This document shows positions 53,612 to 62,077 of a DNA stretch of 64,000 nt, in pieces. The position numbers were made by a program, and so were the translations under genes. Source of the DNA: Loigolactobacillus coryniformis subsp. coryniformis KCTC 3167 = DSM 20001 (lineage in GTDB: Bacteria; Bacillota; Bacilli; Lactobacillales; Lactobacillaceae); NCBI RefSeq assembly GCF_002706425.1, contig NZ_CP017713.1:992001-1056000 (forward strand), given 5' to 3'. The notes under the pieces are model-generated. The model saw only the letters and a program-made list of their open reading frames with translations, did no database searches and had not been told where the DNA came from. How positions within the stretch are numbered: position 1 is the stretch's first letter; every line of letters starts with the position of its first letter.

Positions 53612-54814
53612 ATGACAAAAGTAATTGCAATTAACGCAGGTAGTTCAAGTTTGAAATGGAAGTTATTTGAGACGCCAGCGGAGACCGTTGTCGCTGAAGG
53701 CATGGTCGATCGGGTCGGTTTAAAGGATTCAGTCTTCACAGCTAAGTATGGCCCTGATGAAAAGGAGCGTTTTAAGGCAACCTTGGATATCAAAGATCAA
53801 ACTGCAGCTGTTGACATGCTATTGAAGAAGTTGACTGATTTAAAAATTGTCACTGATATTGCTGAAATTACTGGTGTCGGCCATCGGGTCGTTGCTGGCG
53901 GTGAGATTTTTAAAGAATCAACTGTGATCAATGACGAAGTTATCCAGCAGATCGATGACTTAGCAGAATATGCACCATTGCATAATCCAGCCGAGTTACA
54001 GGGGATTAAGGCGTTCTGCAAGTTACTGCCTAATGCTTTGAGTGTTGCGGTATTTGATACTTCCTTCCATCAAACGATGCCAGCAGTTAATTACTTGTAC
54101 AGCATTCCCTATGAATATTATGAAAAATACGGTGCGCGTAAGTATGGTGCTCACGGTACCAGTCACCGTTATGTTGCTACACGAGCAGCCGAAATTTTAG
54201 GTAAGCCATTAAATGAACTTAAGCTGATTACCTTGCACTTAGGCGCTGGTGCTTCGATTACGGCCATTGATGGGGGAAAGTCAATCGATACCTCAATGGG
54301 CTTCACACCACTGGCTGGGGTCACAATGGCGACCCGTTCAGGGGATATTGATGCGTCGTTAGTCGCTTATTTAATGCAGAAATTACATCTGTCTGATCCA
54401 GAAGATATGATTGATATTTTAAACAATAAGTCAGGTATCTTTGGTATTTCCGGTGTTTCTCCGGATATGCGTGATTTGGAGAAGACACGTGATACTAATC
54501 CGCGTTCGCAATTGGGTATCGATATTTTCGTTAATCGGATTCAAAAATATATTGGCAGTTATGTTGCAGAAATGGGTGGTATTGACGCCTTGATCTTTAC
54601 TGCTGGTATTGGTGAGAATGATGTGATCATGCGTAAGCGGATCATTGATGGACTAAGCTATTTTGGTGCTAAAATCGATGACGAACGCAACAATGTCCAT
54701 GGGGTTGAGAAAATCATCAGCACGGATGATTCAAAATTAAAGGTCTTGTTAGTTCCAACTGATGAGGAATTAATGATCGTACGTGATGTTGAGCGTTTAC
54801 GGCGCGAACAGTAA
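53612..54814 (+). CDS. ackA: Acetate kinase
   Basis: AckA makes ATP from acetyl phosphate and ADP and is the partner of Pta at 25.8 kb. The 400-aa protein starts MTKVIAINAGSSSLKWKLF. Further signatures are GHRVVAGGE, VAVFDTSFHQTMP, YGAHGTSHRYV, HLGAGAS and FTAGIGEND. ATG 53612 is chosen because of GAGGAG upstream and the family-typical N-terminus; the longer frame from 53588 lies in the leader repeat. Confidence 0.97.
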   Translation: MTKVIAINAGSSSLKWKLFETPAETVVAEGMVDRVGLKDSVFTAKYGPDEKERFKATLDIKDQTAAVDMLLKKLTDLKIVTDIAEITGVGHRVVAGGEIFKESTVINDEVIQQIDDLAEYAPLHNPAELQGIKAFCKLLPNALSVAVFDTSFHQTMPAVNYLYSIPYEYYEKYGARKYGAHGTSHRYVATRAAEILGKPLNELKLITLHLGAGASITAIDGGKSIDTSMGFTPLAGVTMATRSGDIDASLVAYLMQKLHLSDPEDMIDILNNKSGIFGISGVSPDMRDLEKTRDTNPRSQLGIDIFVNRIQKYIGSYVAEMGGIDALIFTAGIGENDVIMRKRIIDGLSYFGAKIDDERNNVHGVEKIISTDDSKLKVLLVPTDEELMIVRDVERLRREQ

Positions 54815-54819
54815 TAAAT

Positions 54820-54859
54820 TAAGGATTTGGTCGCTGTTTTAAGACCAAGTCCTTTTTTA
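54820..54859 (+). terminator. Terminator after ackA
   Basis: AAGGATTTGGTC pairs with GACCAAGTCCTT (one G-T pair), followed by six T. Confidence 0.85.
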
Positions 54860-55008
54860 TAATGTTAAAGGCCCCAAATAACTGTCCAAACTATTATTAG
54901 ACGTTTTTGATTAGTGTCATTTGTTCACGATAAATTAGCTGAGTGAAATAAATTCACTTTCATTTGAATAAGTTTCAGTCGCTTCACCTTAGAAATAAAG
55001 ATTTCTGA

Positions 55009-55017
55009 TGTTATAAT
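55009..55017 (+). promoter_or_regulatory. Extended -10 promoter of the amino-acid permease gene
   Basis: TGTTATAAT (TATAAT at 55012-55017), 45 bp before the start codon. The 200-base gap upstream is AT-rich and shows no other clear site. Confidence 0.55.
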
Positions 55018-55061
55018 CAATCTTGTTACAGAAAATTTATTTAGTCTGATAGGAGTAAATT

Positions 55062-56438
55062 ATGACACGGAAAGCAATTGATGCACCACAAGAATTAGAA
55101 CGTAACCTTAAAAGTCGCCATGTACAATTGATTGCGATTGGTGGCACGATCGGAACGGGCCTATTCTTGGGTGCGGGTAAGTCGATCCATTTAGCTGGGC
55201 CAGCAATTATCTTTGCGTATTTGCTGACGGGGCTTGCTTGTTTCTTATTGATGCGTGCGCTAGGCGAGTTACTGTTATCGGATCTTAAATTAAATTCATT
55301 TGTTGATTTTATTAAGCGTTACTTAGGTGAAAAAGTTGGCTTCGTGACTGGTTGGACCTATTGGATCTGTTGGATCACGATTGCGATGGCTGACGTCACG
55401 GCAATTGGGCTATATATGCGTTTTTGGTTTCCTAATTTACCACAGTGGTTACCTGGATTAGTGGTGTTGATCATATTGCTAGGGGTTAACTTAGTAACGG
55501 TCGGCGCTTTTGGTGAAGTCGAGTTTTGGTTTGCTTTGATTAAAATTGTGGCGATCGTTGCTTTGATCGTTGCCGGAATCTTTATGGTGATTGTTGGTTT
55601 TCAAACACCAGTTGGAACGGCTAGTGTCGGTAATTTAGTTAACTTTGGTGGGATCTTTCCCACCGGCTTAAAGGGATTCATTCTCTCATTCCAAATGGTT
55701 GTTTTTGGGTTTATCGGGATCGAGATGGTGGGGATCACGGCTACTGAAACCGAAAATCCCAAAAAGGTTATTCCTAAGGCAATCAATGATATTCCTTTGC
55801 GGATCATTTTATTTTATGTCGGTGCGCTGACGGTAATTATGTGTATTTATCCGTGGAATGATTTGTCGGCTTCGCAAAGCCCATTTGTGCAAGTATTTAA
55901 AAATATAGGTATTCGTTCAGCTGCTGGAATCATTAATTTTGTGGTGATCACTGCTGCAGCTTCTGCCTGCAATAGCTCGTTGTTCAGTACTGGCCGGATG
56001 TTGTTCTCACTGACTTACGATAGCAAAAATCCGCGGTTGCGCAAATTAAGCAAGTTGTCGCGTAGCCATGTGCCAGCGACAGCATTATTATTTTCAACGG
56101 CAATCATCGCTATTGTGGTGTTATTGAATTTATGGATTCCTGACGTTGTGTTTACGCTAGTTTCTAGTGTCGCAACGACCTGCTTCTTGTTCATTTGGGG
56201 CGCAATTATTGTCGCTCATATACGCTATAAAAGAACAGCAGCCGCGCAGAACAGCCAATTTAAGGCACCACTTTTCCCCTTAGGTGATTACTTTGTGTTA
56301 GCTTTCTTGCTATTTGTAGCAGTGGTTCTATGTTTAGCTCAGGATACGTTGATTGCGCTAGTCTTGGCACTGGTTTGGATCATCGGTTTATATGCATTTA
56401 GATCATGGCACGAGCGTCGTGTTGAAGTTGAAGCGTGA
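55062..56438 (+). CDS. APC-superfamily amino-acid permease
   Basis: This 458-aa protein is a 12-helix amino-acid transporter of the AAT family. It has the helix 1 motif LIAIGGTIGTGLFLGAGKS and the helix 3-4 region FVTGWTYWICW. The helix 6 region is FQMVVFGFIGIEMVGITATE. It most resembles D-serine/D-alanine/glycine (CycA) or aromatic amino-acid permeases, but the substrate cannot be read from sequence. AGGAG precedes the ATG. It is a single-gene unit with its own terminator. Confidence 0.9.
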   Translation: MTRKAIDAPQELERNLKSRHVQLIAIGGTIGTGLFLGAGKSIHLAGPAIIFAYLLTGLACFLLMRALGELLLSDLKLNSFVDFIKRYLGEKVGFVTGWTYWICWITIAMADVTAIGLYMRFWFPNLPQWLPGLVVLIILLGVNLVTVGAFGEVEFWFALIKIVAIVALIVAGIFMVIVGFQTPVGTASVGNLVNFGGIFPTGLKGFILSFQMVVFGFIGIEMVGITATETENPKKVIPKAINDIPLRIILFYVGALTVIMCIYPWNDLSASQSPFVQVFKNIGIRSAAGIINFVVITAAASACNSSLFSTGRMLFSLTYDSKNPRLRKLSKLSRSHVPATALLFSTAIIAIVVLLNLWIPDVVFTLVSSVATTCFLFIWGAIIVAHIRYKRTAAAQNSQFKAPLFPLGDYFVLAFLLFVAVVLCLAQDTLIALVLALVWIIGLYAFRSWHERRVEVEA

Positions 56439-56448
56439 TTCTTGTTTT

Positions 56449-56479
56449 CGACCACTGCAAATTGCGGTGGTCTTTTTTT
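56449..56479 (+). terminator. Terminator after the permease gene
   Basis: GACCACTGC pairs with GCGGTGGTC around AAATT, followed by seven T. Confidence 0.9.
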
Positions 56480-56492
56480 AACCTTCATTTAA

Positions 56493-56505
56493 GTTAGACT
56501 GCGTA
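56493..56505 (+). promoter_or_regulatory. Copy of the comG-type 13-bp element
   Basis: GTTAGACTGCGTA, identical to 48675-48687, here 35 bp before the start of the ABC permease gene. It immediately follows the permease terminator, so it lies where a promoter is needed. Confidence 0.45.
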
Positions 56506-56540
56506 AAATGCAGCTTAATGAAGTTAAGGAGATGAGAACC

Positions 56541-57992
56541 ATGAATTATTTAAAGCGTGCGCGACTATATTTGACCCATAAGAAAGGGCAGAGTTTATTG
56601 ATGCTCTTGATCATGTCGGCCATTTTAGTTTTTGTTCTATCAGGTATTATTATTCAAAATGCGGCGATTATGGCGACTAACAATGTCACTAAGTCCGCTG
56701 GCTCAACAATCACGGTTTCGGCTAACCGGAATAAAATGTTTTCGCAAATGCGGTCAAGTTCCGCGAAAACCAAAACGCTAAAGACGCCAACCGTTGCTAA
56801 CACTAAAATTGCTAAAGCCGGTAAACTTAGCACGGTCGCATACTATAACATTACCAATACCGCTTCGGTCAATGCCAGTTCATTTGATGCCATTTCCACC
56901 AGTACTGGCACCAGCAGTATGGGTGGCGGCATGGGTGGCCCAGGTGGCGGAACTAATGCTAGCAGTGGTGATATCTCGCTTAGTGGGGTTTCCAGTGCAG
57001 CCCACACCACAACATTTACCAGTGGCGAAGCTAAATTAGTTTCTGGTCGCAATATCACAGCCAGTGACGCGAATACGAAAAATGTGGTGATCGAAAAAGA
57101 ACTGGCCAGTGATAACAGCATCAAAGTCGGTGATACGATCACCGTTAAAACCACAGCGACTAACGCCACGAAGATCAAATTAAAAGTAGTCGGGATTTAC
57201 AAGGCAAAGTCCAGCAGCACGACCATGCCCGGCAGTGACCCTAGCAATACGATCTACACTAGTTACACTTTGCCAGCCAGTATCAGTGGTACGGCCGGTA
57301 AATCAAGTTCAGTCACTTATACACTGGAGGATTCCTCTAAAGAAAAAGCGACCACGAAACAGATCAAAAATATTATTGACAGCAGTTCATTCTCTGTCAG
57401 CTCCAATAATGAAAGTTATCAACAATTACTACAACCCATGAAAAACGTGCAATCTTTTGCTAAGAAAATCGTTTGGTTAGTTGCCATTGCCGGAACGATC
57501 ATTTTAGGCTTGATTATTATTTTATCGGTGCGTAATCGGCAACGTGAGATCGGCGTTTTAGTTTCACTAGGCGAGTCGAAATTGCATATTGTTGGTCAAT
57601 TATTCACTGAGATGTTTATGATTTTAGTCGGTGCTATGGTCGTCGCGTTATTGCTAGGCAGTTTTGTCGGTAATAAAGTCGGCAATCAGTTGCTATCACA
57701 ACAACAAACGACCTCTGTTTCTTCGACCGCAGCTAGCGGTGCTCCTGGTGGCGGTGGTGCCCCAAGTGGTAATATGCCTGCCGGTGGGATGCATGGTGGT
57801 AGCATGATGAATTCACAGACAACCACTAGTGCAGCTAACAAGAAAGCCTTGAAAACATTGAATACCAGCATTACACCAAGTTCAGTCATTAAACTTGGTG
57901 GCATGGGCCTAGTGATCATCGCGCTAGCTGTTTGCCTCTCCGCGGTCAGCATTTTACGCTTACGGCCAAAGGATATTTTGATCGGTGAATAA
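56541..57992 (+). CDS. MacB/FtsX-type ABC transporter permease with Gly/Met-rich inserts
   Basis: The 483-aa protein has one helix near the N-terminus (LLMLLIMSAILVFVLSGIII), a large extracellular MacB-like domain and three C-terminal helices (about residues 310-330, 353-377 and 451-471). This is the FtsX topology used by exporters and mechanotransmission systems. Two Gly/Met-rich stretches are unusual: one at about residues 126-137 (SMGGGMGGPGGG) and one at about 400-426 (GAPGGGGAPSGNMPAGGMHG and onward). ATG 56541 follows AAGGAG by 9 bp. It is paired with the ATPase gene at 58045. Confidence 0.88.
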   Translation: MNYLKRARLYLTHKKGQSLLMLLIMSAILVFVLSGIIIQNAAIMATNNVTKSAGSTITVSANRNKMFSQMRSSSAKTKTLKTPTVANTKIAKAGKLSTVAYYNITNTASVNASSFDAISTSTGTSSMGGGMGGPGGGTNASSGDISLSGVSSAAHTTTFTSGEAKLVSGRNITASDANTKNVVIEKELASDNSIKVGDTITVKTTATNATKIKLKVVGIYKAKSSSTTMPGSDPSNTIYTSYTLPASISGTAGKSSSVTYTLEDSSKEKATTKQIKNIIDSSSFSVSSNNESYQQLLQPMKNVQSFAKKIVWLVAIAGTIILGLIIILSVRNRQREIGVLVSLGESKLHIVGQLFTEMFMILVGAMVVALLLGSFVGNKVGNQLLSQQQTTSVSSTAASGAPGGGGAPSGNMPAGGMHGGSMMNSQTTTSAANKKALKTLNTSITPSSVIKLGGMGLVIIALAVCLSAVSILRLRPKDILIGE

Positions 57993-58044
57993 ATTGGATC
58001 ATATTTCTATAACAACAAAAGAGTGAGAATAGGGAGGCTGTAAT

Positions 58045-58701
58045 ATGTTAACCGTAAAAAATTTGGCCCATTGGTATGGTAAAAGTGAGAAACCACTATA
58101 CGAAAACGTGAATCTTAGTTTTGCGTCCGACAAAGTTTATACGATCATCGGTGCTTCTGGTTCAGGTAAAACGACTTTTCTAGCCTTTATCGCTGGTTTA
58201 GACAAACCGCAGGCTGGGGAGATCTTTCTTGATGGTGAAAACATTGAAAAAATTGGCGCCACTAATTATCGTAAACATAAAGTGGCCATCGTTTTTCAGC
58301 AATACAATCTATTAGTCTATATGTCAGCGCTGGACAACGTTTTGACTGCATTGGCGGTCACTGATTCTGAGCATAAAAATGATAAACAATATGTACTCGA
58401 TGCACTAAAAAGCGTTGGTATTGACGAAGCTGATGCCAAGAAAAATGTGCAACAACTGTCTGGTGGTCAACAACAGCGAGTAGCGATTATTCGTGCAATG
58501 TTAGTTGATGCGAATATCGTGATCGCTGACGAACCTACCGGTAATTTGGATGATGAAAATTCAGCGATGATCATTAAGCTATTTCAAGATCTAGCCCATG
58601 AGCATCATAAAACTGTGATCATTGTTACCCATGATACTAAAATTGCCCAAAAAGGGGATGTTCAGATCAAATTAACTGATCACCAGTTTGTGGCCAGCTA
58701 A
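58045..58701 (+). CDS. MacB/LolD-type ABC transporter ATP-binding protein
   Basis: This is the partner of the preceding permease. In the 218-aa protein, Walker A is GASGSGKTTF at about residues 35-44, the Q-loop is VFQQYNLL, the signature is [15 protein letters not shown], Walker B is IVIADEPTGNLD and the H-loop is VTHDTKIA. The LDDENS after Walker B is typical of the MacB/LolD group, which exports or extracts substrates rather than importing. A hairpin terminator lies at 58714-58758. Confidence 0.92.
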   Translation: MLTVKNLAHWYGKSEKPLYENVNLSFASDKVYTIIGASGSGKTTFLAFIAGLDKPQAGEIFLDGENIEKIGATNYRKHKVAIVFQQYNLLVYMSALDNVLTALAVTDSEHKNDKQYVLDALKSVGIDEADAKKNVQQLSGGQQQRVAIIRAMLVDANIVIADEPTGNLDDENSAMIIKLFQDLAHEHHKTVIIVTHDTKIAQKGDVQIKLTDHQFVAS

Positions 58702-58713
58702 GCAACTAAAAGC

Positions 58714-58758
58714 GTTAGGCAGTGCCCGTTTTACGGCTATGACCTAACCTTTTTAATA
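58714..58758 (+). terminator. Terminator after the ABC ATPase gene
   Basis: GTTAGG pairs with CCTAAC around a loop with inner GCC/GGC pairing, followed by TTTTT. Confidence 0.6.
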
Positions 58759-58762
58759 TAAA

Positions 58763-58808
58763 AAAGTAGCCGCTAAAACCCAATTGGATTTTAGCGGCTA
58801 CTTTTATT
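58763..58808 (-). terminator. Terminator of ssrA
   Basis: AAAAGTAGCCGCTAAAA pairs with TTTTAGCGGCTACTTTT. It is a near-perfect 17-bp stem directly beyond the tmRNA 3' end, with a T-run on the minus strand. Confidence 0.88.
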
Positions 58809-58811
58809 TTA

Positions 58812-59179
58812 TGGAGGCGGCGGGAGTCGAACCCGCGTCCAAGCATATTGCCTCTAAGATATCTACGCTCATAGTCATCCTATTTCGAAATTCACCTAAC
58901 ACAAACGCCAGACAACACGGCAACCAGCATTAGGCTAACCTGATGATCTCTTGCAAAAACTCCAGGTGGAAGTCTTTACCGTAGCCCACTTAATTTGAGA
59001 CCCGTATCCAGCACATGGGCGATACTAGGCGGATCTACGCAGCTACTGTTTAGGCAGCTAAAGCGTAAGAGTTGTTATTGTTTTTTGCAGTTATATTAAC
59101 TGTTAACGTTTTAACGTAGTCGTAACCTACGAAGCGCAATCTTAGCTCAAACTACACCTGTCGAATCCTAAACGTCCCC
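58812..59179 (-). ncRNA. ssrA: tmRNA (transfer-messenger RNA)
   Basis: tmRNA rescues stalled ribosomes and tags the unfinished protein. Read on the minus strand, the 368-nt RNA begins GGGGACGTTTAGGATTCGAC and ends with the tRNA-like GGGTTCGACTCCCGCCGCCTCCA region (TPsiC arm and acceptor). The tag reading frame (at about 59086-59051) reads AKNNNNSYALAA then TAA. This tag is shared by many lactobacilli. An extended -10 (TGTTATACT on the minus strand) lies near 59195-59205. Confidence 0.96.
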
Positions 59180-59232
59180 ATATATTACTTTCATAGTATA
59201 ACATCGATTCGGTTAGGCGCCAAGTGGTTTGA

Positions 59233-59679
59233 TCAGAACACTTCACCGGTAAATGGCTTCTCTGGCAACGTGACAAAATTTAATTCACGCAGTTCAGCGA
59301 GTTGATGACAATAATAGGTCAGGCCTTGTGCGATCATCAAATTCACGCTTTGATGATTTTCATAATAAACCAACACGGGGATCTTGTTAGCAACTGCGTA
59401 GCCAATCTCGAACATCGTTCCAGGATCGCTGTAAGTTGCTTCGTAATCGTAAACAGCAACGACGACATCGGCATTAGTTAAACCAGCTAGATCTTCATGG
59501 TACGCAAGGTCACGCCACTGCGGAGTGCCGAATTCTAATCCTGCAGCGTTGGTGTCATTCATAGGAACGAAAACATTGCCGACACTAGGATTAGCGTTTA
59601 AGACTTTTTCGACCGCCTGTAAACGCTGGATTTGTTCATCATTGAAAAAAGGTGCTGCTAGATAGATATTAGCTGCCAC
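59233..59679 (-). CDS. Nucleoside 2-deoxyribosyltransferase
   Basis: This enzyme swaps the base of a deoxyribonucleoside for a free purine or pyrimidine, a salvage activity common in lactobacilli. The 148-aa protein begins MAANIYLAAPFFNDEQ. It has the nucleophile region DPGTMFEIGYA (Glu), WRDLAYHEDL and the C-terminal NLMIAQGLTYY. Whether it is the purine-only (PDT) or general (NDT) type cannot be read from sequence. Confidence 0.9.
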   Translation of the reverse strand: MAANIYLAAPFFNDEQIQRLQAVEKVLNANPSVGNVFVPMNDTNAAGLEFGTPQWRDLAYHEDLAGLTNADVVVAVYDYEATYSDPGTMFEIGYAVANKIPVLVYYENHQSVNLMIAQGLTYYCHQLAELRELNFVTLPEKPFTGEVF

Positions 59680-59878
59680 GATAAATTGCCCCTAACTGAA
59701 TTAATAGTGTCATTATTATACGTTAAACGCGAATAAAGTTCAATTTTAAATCTGCTTCATTCGGTTACGCACAAGCGCGTAATCAACTGTACAATTTTTG
59801 TAGCGTGCAGGTTAATTCAATAATTACGATTATTAATTAAAATTTTAAGGTTAATTTTAGCTAGGATAGGTAAAATAG

Positions 59879-60790
59879 ATGTTACGAATTAAATTAGATG
59901 ATGAAAAGGTGACTGGTTTGAAGCGAGCACAACAACGACGTAAAAAGCAATTAATGACGCTGAGAATAGCGGAGATCATGCTACTGATCTTAATTTGTGG
60001 TGCGATTTGGCTAGGCATCCGGCACTTTACGCAACCTAAGGTCACTAAAATGATCACTATAACAGCACCGGCGTTAATCATACGTCAAGCACCTAATTCG
60101 AGCAAAGCGGTGGCGACAGTGAAAAGTGGCACTGAAGTCGGCTATCTGAGCACCAAAAATGGTTGGGATAAGGTCAGCTATAATGGCAAAGTTGGTTGGC
60201 TACCAACCTGGTTGATCAAGAGTACTTATGATGCCACTAAAGCAACTAACCGTTTAGCTGAGCAAACGATCGTGATCGATGCTGGTCATGGCGGCGTTGA
60301 TTCGGGAGCATTAGCTAATAATGGTAACTACGAGAAAAAATACACTTTGCAAATGGCGTTGGCTTTGAAAAATCAACTCGCTAGTAGTCATGCCCGTGTA
60401 ATCATGACCCGTAGTGGCGATCAAACAGTAGCCTTGGCATCGCGGCCTAAGTTAGCTAATAAGCGTGGTGCGAGTCTGTTCATCAGTTTCCATTTTGATT
60501 CAACGCCAGTTGCGAACACGGCTTCTGGATTCACGACTTATTACTATCATAAAGCTAGTAAATCGTTGGCCAGGACATTATCGCAGTCGCTGAATCCATT
60601 GACCTTGGATAATCGCGGGATCGATTATGGTAATTTCCAGGTTATCCGCGATAGCACCATGCCAGCAGTGTTATTAGAAATGGGCTACATTAATGATTAC
60701 ACTGATTACCAATATATTAGTTCCAGTAGTTATCAACAACAGGTCGCACAGTTAGTTTATAAAGGGTTAGAAAATTACACAACTAATTAA
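59879..60790 (+). CDS. N-acetylmuramoyl-L-alanine amidase with SH3 domain
   Basis: This cell-wall hydrolase cleaves between MurNAc and L-Ala. The 303-aa protein has a basic N-terminus, a membrane anchor (about residues 31-47), a bacterial SH3 domain (about 57-112, LIIRQAPNSSKAVATVKSG) and an Amidase_3 domain from about residue 128. That domain has the zinc ligands VIDAGHGGVDSGA, a Glu in NYEKKYTLQ and SFHFDS, and the catalytic Glu in LLEMGYI. TTG 59918 with AAAAGGTG is a possible alternative start. Confidence 0.92.
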   Translation: MLRIKLDDEKVTGLKRAQQRRKKQLMTLRIAEIMLLILICGAIWLGIRHFTQPKVTKMITITAPALIIRQAPNSSKAVATVKSGTEVGYLSTKNGWDKVSYNGKVGWLPTWLIKSTYDATKATNRLAEQTIVIDAGHGGVDSGALANNGNYEKKYTLQMALALKNQLASSHARVIMTRSGDQTVALASRPKLANKRGASLFISFHFDSTPVANTASGFTTYYYHKASKSLARTLSQSLNPLTLDNRGIDYGNFQVIRDSTMPAVLLEMGYINDYTDYQYISSSSYQQQVAQLVYKGLENYTTN

Positions 60791-60797
60791 ATTAATA

Positions 60798-60838
60798 AAA
60801 GCTTTGAAAAATGCATCCCATTTTTCAAAGCTTTTTTA
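60798..60838. terminator. Bidirectional terminator between the amidase and mleR
   Basis: AAAAGCTTTGAAAAATG pairs with CATTTTTCAAAGCTTTT around a 5-base loop. It is a perfect 17-bp stem. Confidence 0.93.
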
Positions 60839-61717
60839 GTCTAAAGGTTGTTTTAGTTGTTTGATCAGATTCTGTTGGAGGTGTGATTGTAACTGGTTTT
60901 TACGATAGGCTAGTGAAATTAAAAATTGTGGTTGGTGGGCATCAGCTAGCTCTAATGCGATCACATTATCTGTAGGTGAAATGGCGAGTGCCGCTAAAAA
61001 GCCAATACCGATATTTTCGGCGACCATGCTTTTTAGTACGCTGATGTCTGGTGTCGTATAGGCGACGTTTGGGGTGAAACCCGCAGTCTGCGCTAATTCA
61101 CGTAAGGCAGCCGGGTGAACAAAACCTTCTTTTAGGGTAACAAATTTTTCATCGGCTAATTCTGCGAACGAGACTTTTTTGGCATTAGCTAGCGGATGAG
61201 TGGGGCTAACGATAATTTTAAACGTCTGTTGAGCTAGAATTTCGGCATTGATCAATTGATCAGTCAGCGGCGTGGTGGAACCAAGTAAGGCAAGATCAAG
61301 TTCGCCGGTACGTAGTTGATCCAATAATGTAGTTGAACCTGCTTCCATAGTATTTAAATGGCTGATCAGATCATGTTGCGCTAAGCGCTGTGCTAATTTA
61401 GGAAAATAATACGTACCGATAATTGGTGGTAAGCCAAATTTAACTGTTTGTTGAGTGCTGGCCGCAATCTCGGTGGCGGCTAATTTTAATTCGTGCAGAA
61501 TAATTGTGACGTGTTGCTCAAGTTGGCGACCATTAGCGGTTAATTCGATTTGGTGATGCGAGCGATCACGAATCAATAGCTGTGTATTCAATTCGTCTTC
61601 TAGGCGTTTGATCGCGTAAGTGATCGTTGGTTGGCTAACGTTAAACTGTTGCGCTACGGCGGTATAGTTTTTCAGCGTCGCCAAAGCGTCAAAATAAGTT
61701 AAATCACGGAAATTCAT
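60836..61717 (-). CDS. mleR: LysR-family regulator, probably of malolactic fermentation
   Basis: The 293-aa protein has the LysR N-terminal helix-turn-helix (ALATLKNYTAVAQQFNVSQP, then TITYAIKRLEDEL) and a C-terminal effector domain (VKFGLPPIIGTYYFPKLA, LDLALLGS). Divergent placement next to the malolactic enzyme gene identifies it as the probable MleR, which activates mle genes with malate. ATG 61717 is preceded by AAGGAGG. The divergent gap of 360 bases carries a candidate operator. Confidence 0.88.
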   Translation of the reverse strand: MNFRDLTYFDALATLKNYTAVAQQFNVSQPTITYAIKRLEDELNTQLLIRDRSHHQIELTANGRQLEQHVTIILHELKLAATEIAASTQQTVKFGLPPIIGTYYFPKLAQRLAQHDLISHLNTMEAGSTTLLDQLRTGELDLALLGSTTPLTDQLINAEILAQQTFKIIVSPTHPLANAKKVSFAELADEKFVTLKEGFVHPAALRELAQTAGFTPNVAYTTPDISVLKSMVAENIGIGFLAALAISPTDNVIALELADAHQPQFLISLAYRKNQLQSHLQQNLIKQLKQPLD

Positions 61718-61886
61718 AGTGGCCTCCTTATTCCACAATGATAGTTAATTTTTGTACCAAAGATTTCTATCGATGATTATTTTTGTGGTTAAAGATCGCG
61801 TCGTAAAAAAATATTAGCAAAATTTTTATAACCAATCGTAGGCTCAATTTATGGTCTAGTTTAAAATGCTGATTTATCAAGCTTTA

Positions 61887-61916
61887 TTGTGATCATATAA
61901 ATATAGTTTATCACAA
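61887..61916. promoter_or_regulatory. Candidate MleR operator
   Basis: The interrupted palindrome TTGTGAT-N16-ATCACAA lies between the divergent mleR and mleS genes. A further half-site TGTGATCA lies about 40 bp nearer mleS (around 61955-61963). LysR regulators bind such T-N11-A-type dyads. The remaining part of this 360-base gap holds no other clear feature. Confidence 0.5.
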
Positions 61917-62077
61917 CCCAACTGTTTGACTATAATATTTGCTGCCGTGTAAACTGTGATCATTCACTTATTTAAAAGAAGTATTTAGAAAATACTGCCT
62001 TCCAAATAAGCTTAAGTAGTAAAAATCTTGATATAAAAATGCGCGATTTAATTATGGCGCAGGAGGAGCGATTTTAA

